Source: Alphaproteobacteria bacterium
Lineage (GTDB): Bacteria > Pseudomonadota > Alphaproteobacteria > Puniceispirillales > Puniceispirillaceae
DNA: 5,798 nucleotides
Reading direction: 5' to 3'
Assembly (NCBI GenBank): GCA_011526395.1
Contig: WTHW01000167.1
Location: 1 to 5,798 of the forward strand
A model generated the notes under the pieces. The model made no database searches and had not been told where the DNA came from. It saw nothing but the letters and a program-made list of their open reading frames with translations. Shown in pieces: positions 1 through 5,798 of the stretch. Position 1 is the first letter of the stretch; every line of letters starts with the position of its first letter. The position numbers were made by a program, and so were the translations under genes.

Positions 1-20
1 GCTTGAATGGAGATTGAAGC

Positions 21-308
21 ATGAAATTTAGACCGCTTCACGACCGCGTTGTTGTACAGCGTACAGAATCGGAAGAAAAAACTGCTGGCGGTATCATCAT
101 CCCTGATACAGCTAAGGAAAAGCCAATGCAGGGCACTGTGATTGCTGTTGGCTCTGGCACTCGCGATGAGCAAGGCAAGGTCCACGCTCTTGATGTTAAA
201 GAAGGTGACACTGTGTTGTTTGGCAAATGGTCAGGCACAGAAGTAAAGCTAGATGGCGCTGATTATCTGATTATGAAAGAATCAGATATTATGGGCATCA
301 TTGATTAA
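21..308 (+). CDS. groES: Co-chaperonin GroES (Hsp10, Cpn10)
   Basis: GroES forms the heptameric lid that caps the GroEL ring in the cytoplasm and closes the folding chamber in an ATP-dependent cycle. The 95-residue product has the normal family length and is complete. It opens with the typical MKFRPLHDRVVV strand. The GroEL-binding mobile loop is at about residues 16-34 and contains the hydrophobic III tripeptide (GGIIIPDTAKEKP). The roof hairpin falls at about residues 45-57, and the end (YLIMKESDIMGIID) is canonical. The ATG at 21 is supported by a GGAG Shine-Dalgarno sequence at 9-12, 8 nt upstream. groEL follows after 64 nt on the same strand, so the two are almost certainly one operon. 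Only 20 nt of upstream sequence is present, so a heat-shock promoter or CIRCE operator cannot be assessed. The identification is secure from the protein sequence. Confidence 0.98.
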   Translation: MKFRPLHDRVVVQRTESEEKTAGGIIIPDTAKEKPMQGTVIAVGSGTRDEQGKVHALDVKEGDTVLFGKWSGTEVKLDGADYLIMKESDIMGIID

Positions 309-372
309 GTCTAAAGCTTGTTTTCTTAAGCAAAATCAAAACGATTTCATCTAATATAAAGGGAAGTTAAAA

Positions 373-2022
373 ATGGCTCCTAAAGACGTAAAATTTGGCT
401 CAGACGCGCGTTCAAGAATGCTTGAAGGCGTCGATATTCTTGCCAATGCAGTAAAAGTCACACTTGGTCCAAAAGGCCGTAATGTTGTGCTTGAAAAATC
501 ATTTGGCGCGCCGCGCATCACCAAAGATGGTGTCACAGTCGCTAAAGATATCGAGTTGAAAGATAAGTTTCAAAATATGGGTGCACAAATGGTGCGCGAA
601 GTGGCTTCAAAGGCAAATGATACAGCAGGTGATGGTACAACATCAGCGACTGTTCTTGCACAAGCGATTGCCCAAGAAGGTTCAAAAGCTGTTGCAGCTG
701 GCATGAACCCAATGGATTTGAAGCGCGGCATCGATATGGCTGTTGAAGCAGTTGTCGGCTCATTGGAAACACAATCAAAGAAAATCACAACATCTGATGA
801 AGTGGCACAAGTTGGCACAATCTCAGCAAATGGCGAAGGCGAAATCGGCAAGATGATCGCTGAAGCGATGGAACGTGTTGGCAATGAAGGTGTTATCACT
901 GTTGAAGAAGCAAAAAGCCTCGAAACAGAGCTTGATGTAGTTGAAGGTATGCAATTTGACCGCGGTTACTTGTCACCTTATTTCGTGACAGACAGCGAAA
1001 AAATGAAAGCCACATTGGAAGAGCCTTATATTCTTCTTCATGAAAAGAAATTGTCTAATCTACAAGACATGTTGCCTATCCTTGAAAAGGTTGTGCAGTC
1101 AGGTCGTCCATTGTTGATTATTGCCGAAGATATCGAAGGCGAAGCATTGGCAACTTTGGTGGTCAACCGTCTACGTGCAGGCCTTAAAGTCGCTGCTGTG
1201 AAGGCACCAGGTTTTGGTGACCGTCGTAAAGCCATGATGGAAGATATCGCGATCTTGACAAATGGCACAGTGATCTCAGAAGAAGTAGGCATCAAGCTAG
1301 ATGCTGTGACTTTGGATATGCTTGGTTCAGCAAAGCGTGTTGAAATCACCAAAGAAGAAACAACAATTGTTGATGGTTCAGGTGATAAGGGCGATATTGA
1401 CGCACGTTGTAACCAAATCCGTGCACAAGCTGAAGAAACATCTTCAGATTATGATCGTGAAAAGCTACAAGAGCGTCTTGCAAAATTAGCAGGCGGTGTG
1501 GCTGTTATCCGTGTCGGTGGTGCAACTGAAGTTGAAGTGAAAGAACGCAAAGACCGTGTTGATGATGCGATGCATGCCACACGTGCAGCTGTGCAAGAAG
1601 GTATCGTCCCTGGTGGCGGTGTTGCACTTGTTAAAGCCATTGCGTCTCTTGAGACTGTGAAGCCTGGCAATAATGACCAAGAAGTGGGTGTCAATATTGT
1701 TCGCCGTGCATTGCAGGCACCAGCACGTCAAATCGCAAATAATGCAGGCGCAGATGGCGCTGTGATTGTTGGCAAATTGATGGAAGGCACAGAAGCCACT
1801 GTTGGCTTTAACGCGCAGTCAGGTGAGTTCACAGACCTTATCAAAGCAGGTGTGATTGACCCAACTAAGGTTGTGCGTTCATCTATCCAAAATGCTGCAT
1901 CTGTCGCTGGTCTATTGATCACAACAGAAGCTATGGTTGCTGAAAAAGATGAGCCAAAGCCAGCAGCCCCAGCAGGCCCTGATATGGGTGGCATGGGCGG
2001 TATGGGTGGCATGGGCTTCTAA
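373..2022 (+). CDS. groEL: Chaperonin GroEL (Hsp60, Cpn60)
   Basis: GroEL is the tetradecameric double-ring ATPase that encloses and folds cytoplasmic proteins together with GroES. The 549-residue product is full length. The N-terminus (MAPKDVKFGSDARSRML) aligns without gaps to the E. coli protein over the first 90 residues. The nucleotide-binding segments LGPKGRNVVLEKSFGAP and DTAGDGTTSATVLAQ are intact, with D52, D87 and D398 at the positions known to act in ATP hydrolysis. The chaperonin signature AAVQEGIVPGGG lies at about residues 405-416. The tail ends in three GGM repeats and then GF (DNA 1987-2019), as in cavity-facing tails of this family. The start is supported by AAGGGA at 359-364, 8 nt before the ATG. 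Expression is presumably from the promoter upstream of groES; I see no clear separate promoter in the 64-nt gap. Transcription should stop at the hairpin at 2048-2081. No broken motif is visible. Confidence 0.98.
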   Translation: MAPKDVKFGSDARSRMLEGVDILANAVKVTLGPKGRNVVLEKSFGAPRITKDGVTVAKDIELKDKFQNMGAQMVREVASKANDTAGDGTTSATVLAQAIAQEGSKAVAAGMNPMDLKRGIDMAVEAVVGSLETQSKKITTSDEVAQVGTISANGEGEIGKMIAEAMERVGNEGVITVEEAKSLETELDVVEGMQFDRGYLSPYFVTDSEKMKATLEEPYILLHEKKLSNLQDMLPILEKVVQSGRPLLIIAEDIEGEALATLVVNRLRAGLKVAAVKAPGFGDRRKAMMEDIAILTNGTVISEEVGIKLDAVTLDMLGSAKRVEITKEETTIVDGSGDKGDIDARCNQIRAQAEETSSDYDREKLQERLAKLAGGVAVIRVGGATEVEVKERKDRVDDAMHATRAAVQEGIVPGGGVALVKAIASLETVKPGNNDQEVGVNIVRRALQAPARQIANNAGADGAVIVGKLMEGTEATVGFNAQSGEFTDLIKAGVIDPTKVVRSSIQNAASVAGLLITTEAMVAEKDEPKPAAPAGPDMGGMGGMGGMGF

Positions 2023-2047
2023 GCCCCTTCCCATCTATGAACAAATG

Positions 2048-2081
2048 AAAAAGCGTCAGCCACCAAGCTGGCGCTTTTTTT
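2048..2081. terminator. Bidirectional rho-independent terminator between groEL and the helicase gene
   Basis: The arms at 2048-2060 (AAAAAGCGTCAGC) and 2067-2079 (GCTGGCGCTTTTT) pair over 13 positions with a single G-U wobble, around the 6-nt loop CACCAA. On the + strand the hairpin runs into seven T residues (2075-2081), 25 nt after the groEL stop codon. On the - strand it is followed by five T residues, so it can also terminate the convergent helicase transcript. The helicase stop codon (TAA, complement of 2080-2082) overlaps the edge of the element. The position between two convergent genes fits a shared terminator. Confidence 0.88.
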
Positions 2082-4665
2082 ATATCTCTTGATTGAAGAA
2101 AGATGTGGTTTGCGCCACAGCCTCTGCCAAAGAGATCCGGTCTACCACCACGCCTTCTGGAAACGCATTGGTCAATCTTGTTGGCAGGCGGCTATCAAGG
2201 ATTGCGAATATACCTCTGTCTTGATCTCTGCGAATTAAGCGCCCAAAAGCTTGGCGTAATTTCAATCTTGTCAGCCTATCAGTCCAGGCTTCTCGGCCAT
2301 GATGTTCAGCGCGCGCTTTATAGAGCATATCCGGGCGAGGCCATGGCACACGATCATAGACCATGATGCGCAAAGCCTCCCCTGGGACATCTACCCCATC
2401 TCTGACTGCATCTGTACCGAGCAGACACGCATCTGTATCTTCGCGAAAGAGTTGAATTAAGGTGGATAGATTCATGCTATCAACATGTTGGCTGAATAAG
2501 GTGATGTCTTTCTCAGCCAGAAGAGGAAGCAAAGCTTTATGTGTCGCACGCAGTCTTTGAATGGCCGTAAAAAGCCCAAGGCCACCACCGCCTGCAGCTT
2601 GAAATAATGCATTCATAGCGCCTGCAGTCGCAGTTGGGCGATCACGTGGCACATCATTAATCACAAAGACTTTGGTATGGGCAGCATAGTCAAATGGTGA
2701 GGGATGTTGGGATATCAAAGCAGGATGAGAGAGATGGCTTGCCCCTGTCAGACGTTTGGCACTTTGCCAATCTGTGATGAGAGAAGGTGCTTTTTCATCT
2801 TGCGGCTGTTCTTTTTCAGCAAAGGTTGTATCTGCAAGCGTGGCTGAGGTAATGGCAACACCATCAGCTGTTTGCAAAACCTGCTCTGCAAAGGGCTGTG
2901 TTGGATCAAGAAAATGACGATGCAATCCTACATCTATGTCAGCCCCTTCACGTCTATCTAATTGCGCCCAATCAATAAATAAATCACGCCCCATGCCAGA
3001 CAAATCACGCAAATAGACAATCCAAGATGCGATGGGCCCATTGGCACGTCTTTCAAGCCCTCTGGCAGCGCCCTCAAGGCGTGCCCGCATTGCTTGGTCA
3101 AGCTCATCACCTTGCTCATCAAGGATAGAGATAAGGCGCTTTGATAAATGGTTCAGTGGCTTTGTCATGGCTTCAAGCGCGTCTGCAAACGCTGTGGCTG
3201 AGGTGATCAAGGCCTCAGAGCAAGGGTAGAGGGTGACCTCGATATTAAATAAGCTGGCTCTATCAGAGGCGCGTTGATAAATATCACGGCGTAATTGAAA
3301 GAAAAATGCTTCGCCAACGCCCATTGGGGCGGCCTCAGATAGACGTTTGCGCCACCCTTCTGCTGGCAAGCATCTTGCTGCTTTTGTGGCCTCTTCAAGC
3401 GCTTCGAGACCATCTTCTTGATCAGCGATTAACTCTTCAAGGCGTTTGCGCAATCCTCTTGCTCTGCCTTTGCGTCCATCTTCAGCGCCTCTTACCCATC
3501 GCCGTAACTCAGCAGCTTCCATCGCAGATAAGACAGCGGAAAATGCTGAATCAGCTGCATCAAAGACATGATGTCCTTCATCAAAGATCAGACGTTTTGG
3601 CGCATTGGCATCAACAAAAGCGCCTTGTGATACCTGATGTTGATTGCCAAGAACTGCATGGATCATGACAAGTGCATGATTGGCGATCACGATATCAGCA
3701 TGGCGTGTGCCTCTTATAGATTTTTCAACAAAACATTTATGATAATGTGCACAAGCAGAATGAATACATTCACCACGTCTATCTGATAAATTGGTAGTCG
3801 CTCTCGGCCCCATCAGATCAACAAGCCAGGCCGGAAAATGGGTGCCTGTCAAATCGCCATCTGTGCTGGCCATCATCCATCGTGCCATCAACCCAAGAGA
3901 GGGCGCAATTTGAGGTTGTCCTGCCATCGCAGAGAGCGCCTCTTCAAAATTCAGCAGACAGATATAATTCTCTCGCCCTTTGCGGATAACCACTTTTTCA
4001 GCATGCGCGCGCGGATAGAGTCTGGTGAGTTCTTCAGCAATTTGTTGTTGTAAGGACCTTGTATAAGTTGAGACCCATACCGCGCCTTTATTCTGATCAG
4101 CCCATAGGCTGGCAGGCGCTAGATAGCCAAGTGTCTTGCCTGTGCCTGTCCCTGCTTCAGCCAAGACAAGAGCGGGTTTTAAATCATCATCAGGGCTCGC
4201 AAATACTTGTGAGATAGCCGCGGCGTAATCAGATTGACTTTGCCTCTTTTCTGCTTGCTCACCTAGGATGTCAGCTAGTTTTTGGCGAGCTGCCTCTGGC
4301 ATCACAGGCAGAATGCCAGGGGTGCCTCGTCCTGGCATATCATCCACATCTGCTAGATATTTAAAGATGCTTCCTGCCCGAGGATCAGGGGGGGCATTTG
4401 ATTTGGGAATATGACCAAGCTGGCTGAGGATAATCTCAGACCAAGACCAGCCCCCGCGCCCCATCATTTCGGCAAGGCCAATCAATGTTTGTCTGACCTC
4501 ATCACGCGTTGAGGTGATATCATCAAGCAGGATTTGCGCTGCTTTGCCAATGGTAACAGCCTCATCTTCTGCTGTCACAGGGCGCGTTAGGCCAAGCGCA
4601 TTGGCAAGCCCTTTGGGAGAGGGCAGACAAAAGCGCGCCGGGCGTGCAAAGGCAAATAATTCCAT
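2080..4665 (-). CDS. DinG/XPD-like superfamily 2 ATP-dependent DNA helicase with Fe-S cluster motif (main reading frame)
   Basis: This 861-codon frame holds the whole helicase body of a DinG/Rad3/XPD-like enzyme, expected to be an iron-sulfur DNA helicase in repair or replication. Numbered from the ATG at 4665, Walker A is AEAGTGTGKT (169-178) and motif Ia is VSTYTRSLQQQI (198-209). Four cysteines (236, 300, 305, 311) are spaced as in the XPD/DinG 4Fe-4S domain. The Walker B DEGH box is at 362-365, a SAT motif at 607-609, motif V (DGVDVPGEA) at 756-764 and motif VI (QAFGRLIRR) at 805-813. All catalytic motifs look intact. The ATG at 4665 is probably not the original start. No Shine-Dalgarno sequence precedes it, family-like residues AFDV lie directly upstream in frame, and a TGA closes this frame at 4690-4688. 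The missing N-terminus is in another frame at 4901-4677. The gene converges on groEL and shares its terminator. I give no symbol because it is a DinG relative and not clearly the orthologue of E. coli dinG. Confidence 0.9.
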   Translation of the reverse strand: MELFAFARPARFCLPSPKGLANALGLTRPVTAEDEAVTIGKAAQILLDDITSTRDEVRQTLIGLAEMMGRGGWSWSEIILSQLGHIPKSNAPPDPRAGSIFKYLADVDDMPGRGTPGILPVMPEAARQKLADILGEQAEKRQSQSDYAAAISQVFASPDDDLKPALVLAEAGTGTGKTLGYLAPASLWADQNKGAVWVSTYTRSLQQQIAEELTRLYPRAHAEKVVIRKGRENYICLLNFEEALSAMAGQPQIAPSLGLMARWMMASTDGDLTGTHFPAWLVDLMGPRATTNLSDRRGECIHSACAHYHKCFVEKSIRGTRHADIVIANHALVMIHAVLGNQHQVSQGAFVDANAPKRLIFDEGHHVFDAADSAFSAVLSAMEAAELRRWVRGAEDGRKGRARGLRKRLEELIADQEDGLEALEEATKAARCLPAEGWRKRLSEAAPMGVGEAFFFQLRRDIYQRASDRASLFNIEVTLYPCSEALITSATAFADALEAMTKPLNHLSKRLISILDEQGDELDQAMRARLEGAARGLERRANGPIASWIVYLRDLSGMGRDLFIDWAQLDRREGADIDVGLHRHFLDPTQPFAEQVLQTADGVAITSATLADTTFAEKEQPQDEKAPSLITDWQSAKRLTGASHLSHPALISQHPSPFDYAAHTKVFVINDVPRDRPTATAGAMNALFQAAGGGGLGLFTAIQRLRATHKALLPLLAEKDITLFSQHVDSMNLSTLIQLFREDTDACLLGTDAVRDGVDVPGEALRIMVYDRVPWPRPDMLYKARAEHHGREAWTDRLTRLKLRQAFGRLIRRDQDRGIFAILDSRLPTRLTNAFPEGVVVDRISLAEAVAQTTSFFNQEI

Positions 4666-4676
4666 GACATCAAACG

Positions 4677-4901
4677 CATGCGCGACTCAAAACCCAAGCG
4701 GCTTTGAGTCCATTTGGCATGACAGACCATCATGGCTTGTTTACTTGCGAGCGCCGCCGCTGGTTGTTTAGGTATGGTTTCAATATGGCCATCAGCTGTA
4801 ATATGGACGGCTTTATCAATCAGAGGATATAAAACAGCCAAAGAATAAAGGTCAGTATGTGCCATATTGTCCAAAGAGATGAGAGGGCAGGTTTCACCCA
4901 T
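4677..4901 (-). pseudogene. Frame-shifted 5' part of the DinG-like helicase gene
   Basis: These 75 codons begin at the ATG at 4901, the first possible start after an in-frame TAA (4907-4905), and end with the residues SRLGFESRM. The frame itself stays open to about 4587, but beyond 4677 its translation no longer resembles a protein family. A -1 step after the ATG codon at 4679-4677 gives RLGFESRM-AFDV-MELFAFARPARF and joins directly to the helicase body, for a total of 940 residues, a normal length for alphaproteobacterial members. The segment AMMVCHAKWTQSRLG resembles the VCHAPATARRLG region that I recall near the N-terminus of such helicases. An alternative start is the ATG at 4865 (MAHTDLYSL), preceded by a weak GGA; the ATG at 4901 has no good Shine-Dalgarno sequence either. 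The break may be a true mutation, an assembly or sequencing error, or, less likely, recoding. The sequence cannot tell which. Confidence 0.75.
4684..4710. repeat. 8-bp perfect inverted repeat beside the helicase frame break
   Basis: GACTCAAA (4684-4691) and TTTGAGTC (4703-4710) are perfect inverted copies separated by 11 nt. They lie inside the 5' part of the helicase gene, only a few bases from the frame break at about 4677. That break itself falls in the palindrome CGCATGCG (4675-4682). The repeat encodes TQSRLGFES, which fits the protein family, so it may be a coincidence of coding sequence. Confidence 0.5.
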
Positions 4902-5057
4902 TTGTTATAAACAGCCCCACGCGTCAAAGCTAGTAAGAGGGACGGTTTTTTTACGTTCAAACATAAGGCACAGGCTGAAAAAACTTGCCTTCAACTATGG
5001 CTTTGGCATAGTTTGCAGTCACCCAATCCTCATAAATAGATAAGAGCGACTTGATTT
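4902..5057. promoter_or_regulatory. Divergent intergenic region between the helicase gene and lysS
   Basis: These 156 nt separate two genes pointing away from each other, so promoters in both directions must lie here or just inside the genes. No strong sigma-70 consensus is visible. The best guess for lysS is TTGCCT (4986-4991) and TAGTTT (5009-5014) with a 17-nt spacer. For the helicase a weak candidate is TTGAAC (- strand, about 4962-4957) with TTACTA 18 nt further on. Both are low-confidence readings by eye. I see no tRNA, T-box, lysine riboswitch or small ORF here. Confidence 0.35.
4993..5013. promoter_or_regulatory. 21-bp operator-like palindrome upstream of lysS
   Basis: AACTATG (4993-4999) and CATAGTT (5007-5013) form a perfect 7-bp inverted repeat around a 7-nt spacer, GCTTTGG. 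It ends 44 nt before the lysS start and overlaps the best candidate -10 element. It could be a repressor site or a leader hairpin, or chance. No matching second copy was noticed in the window. Confidence 0.3.
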
Positions 5058-5798
5058 ATGTCAGATACCTCATCACTACACGCCCAGTTTCATGAACTTG
5101 CTCAAGATGCCAAAGCATGGCCATTTGCAGAAGCACGCGCGGTGATAAAACGTCTTGAAAAATCAGGTGATGATGATACCCGCCCCGTGGTCTTTGAAAC
5201 AGGGTATGGGCCTTCTGGTTTGCCACATATTGGCACCTTTGGTGAGGTGGTTCGCACCTCTATGGTGCGCATGGCCTTTGAGGTGCTCACGGGGCGTCAA
5301 ACAAGATTGATCTGTTTTTCAGATGATATGGATGGGTTTCGTAAAGTACCTGATAATGTCCCTAATCGCGACATGTTATCTGCTTATATTGACCAGCCTT
5401 TGACAAAAGTGCCTGATCCCTTTGATGAACATCCAAGCTTTGGCGAGCATAATAATGCGCGCTTATGTGCCTTCTTGGACAGCTTTGGTTTTGATTATGA
5501 ATTTATGAGTGCGACCGTTGAATATAAAAGCGGGCGCATGGATGAAGCCTTGCTTGATATTCTGAAAAATTATGAGGCCGTGCGTAATATTATCTTGCCA
5601 ACCTTAGGTGAAGAACGTCGCAAGACCTATTCACCCTTCTTGCCTATTTGCCCTGATACAGGCCGTGTTTTGCAGGCCAAAGTGGTCTCTACAAATCCAC
5701 AAGAAGGCACGATTTGTTATGAAGATCCTGATAAAGGGCATATCGTAGAGGTGCCTGTGACAGGGGGCGCTTGCAAATTGCAGTGGAAATGCGATTGG
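5058..5798 (+). CDS. lysS: Lysine--tRNA ligase, class I (LysRS1), 3' end beyond window
   Basis: This enzyme attaches lysine to tRNA-Lys in the cytoplasm using ATP. It is the class I (Rossmann-fold) form found in archaea and many Alphaproteobacteria, unrelated to the class II enzyme of E. coli; some annotations use lysK. The 247 codons present cover roughly the N-terminal half of a protein usually somewhat over 500 residues. The HIGH-type ATP-binding motif is GPSGLPHIGTFGE (residues 51-63, with H57-I58-G59). Other family blocks are CFSDDMDGFRKVPDN (86-100) and LQWKCDW at the window edge (241-247). The KMSKS-type loop would lie beyond the edge. The ATG at 5058 is fixed as the earliest start because an in-frame TGA sits at 5052-5054. 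A weak Shine-Dalgarno sequence (AAGAG, 5042-5046) lies 11 nt upstream. The gene is divergent from the helicase. Nothing in the visible half suggests damage. Confidence 0.96.
   Translation, partial: MSDTSSLHAQFHELAQDAKAWPFAEARAVIKRLEKSGDDDTRPVVFETGYGPSGLPHIGTFGEVVRTSMVRMAFEVLTGRQTRLICFSDDMDGFRKVPDNVPNRDMLSAYIDQPLTKVPDPFDEHPSFGEHNNARLCAFLDSFGFDYEFMSATVEYKSGRMDEALLDILKNYEAVRNIILPTLGEERRKTYSPFLPICPDTGRVLQAKVVSTNPQEGTICYEDPDKGHIVEVPVTGGACKLQWKCDW

Noticed and set aside
1..20. CIRCE operator or heat-shock promoter upstream of groES
   Set aside because: Only 20 nt are available and they hold just the Shine-Dalgarno sequence; neither presence nor absence of the control site can be judged.
309..372. 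A possible hairpin or processing element in the groES-groEL gap (GCTT...AAGC)
   Set aside because: Only a 4-bp stem in A/T-rich sequence; too weak to call a terminator, promoter or regulatory structure.
570..899. Open frames on the - strand opposite groEL (also at 1038-1352 and 1728-2012)
   Set aside because: These are shadows of the strongly codon-biased groEL frame and have no independent support.
1987..2013. Near-perfect 9-nt tandem repeat at the end of groEL
   Set aside because: It encodes the normal GGM repeats of the GroEL C-terminal tail and is not an independent repeat element.
3306..3668. A 120-codon + strand open frame opposite the helicase gene
   Set aside because: It lies wholly antisense to a clear helicase domain. 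Its Leu/Gln/His-rich translation is typical of an antisense shadow, and it matches no family I recognise.
4514..4771. An 85-codon + strand open frame over the 5' end of the helicase gene
   Set aside because: It is antisense to the family-like N-terminal coding sequence, with no ribosome binding site or recognisable protein features.
4965..4991. Inverted repeat AAGGCA ... TGCCTT in the divergent region
   Set aside because: Six base pairs around a 15-nt loop with no T-tract following; expected by chance in sequence of this length.

Overview
The window is an ordinary chromosomal housekeeping segment, most likely from an alphaproteobacterium of moderate to low G+C. The evidence is a groES-groEL pair with alphaproteobacterial-type sequence (AAVQEGIVPGGG, GGM-rich tail), a class I (not class II) lysyl-tRNA synthetase, and a long DinG/XPD-like iron-sulfur helicase of the kind common in Alphaproteobacteria. 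The lineage is inferred from protein resemblance only; no rRNA or other marker is present.

Layout: groES (21-308) and groEL (373-2022) lie on the + strand 64 nt apart, each with a good Shine-Dalgarno sequence, and form the usual chaperonin operon. The groES promoter and any CIRCE/HrcA or sigma-32 control site lie off the left edge. A 13-bp hairpin with runs of T on both strands (2048-2081) ends groEL and the convergent helicase gene. The helicase gene occupies 2080-4901 on the - strand, but its reading frame is broken: codons for about the first 75 residues (4901-4677) are in one frame, and the helicase body (861 codons from the ATG at 4665) is in another. Joining the frames by a -1 step near 4677 restores a continuous, family-like sequence. 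A 156-nt divergent intergenic region (4902-5057) should carry promoters for the helicase and for lysS. lysS starts at 5058 on the + strand and runs off the right edge after 247 codons.

Functionally, GroES and GroEL fold proteins, LysRS charges tRNA-Lys, and the helicase is a predicted DNA-repair or replication-support enzyme. They are neighbours rather than a pathway. I see no mobile element, CRISPR array, tRNA or rRNA, and no convincing new system. The most notable observations are the frame break in the helicase, its N-terminal region that looks like a decayed DnaQ-type exonuclease, the shared bidirectional terminator, and a small palindrome upstream of lysS.
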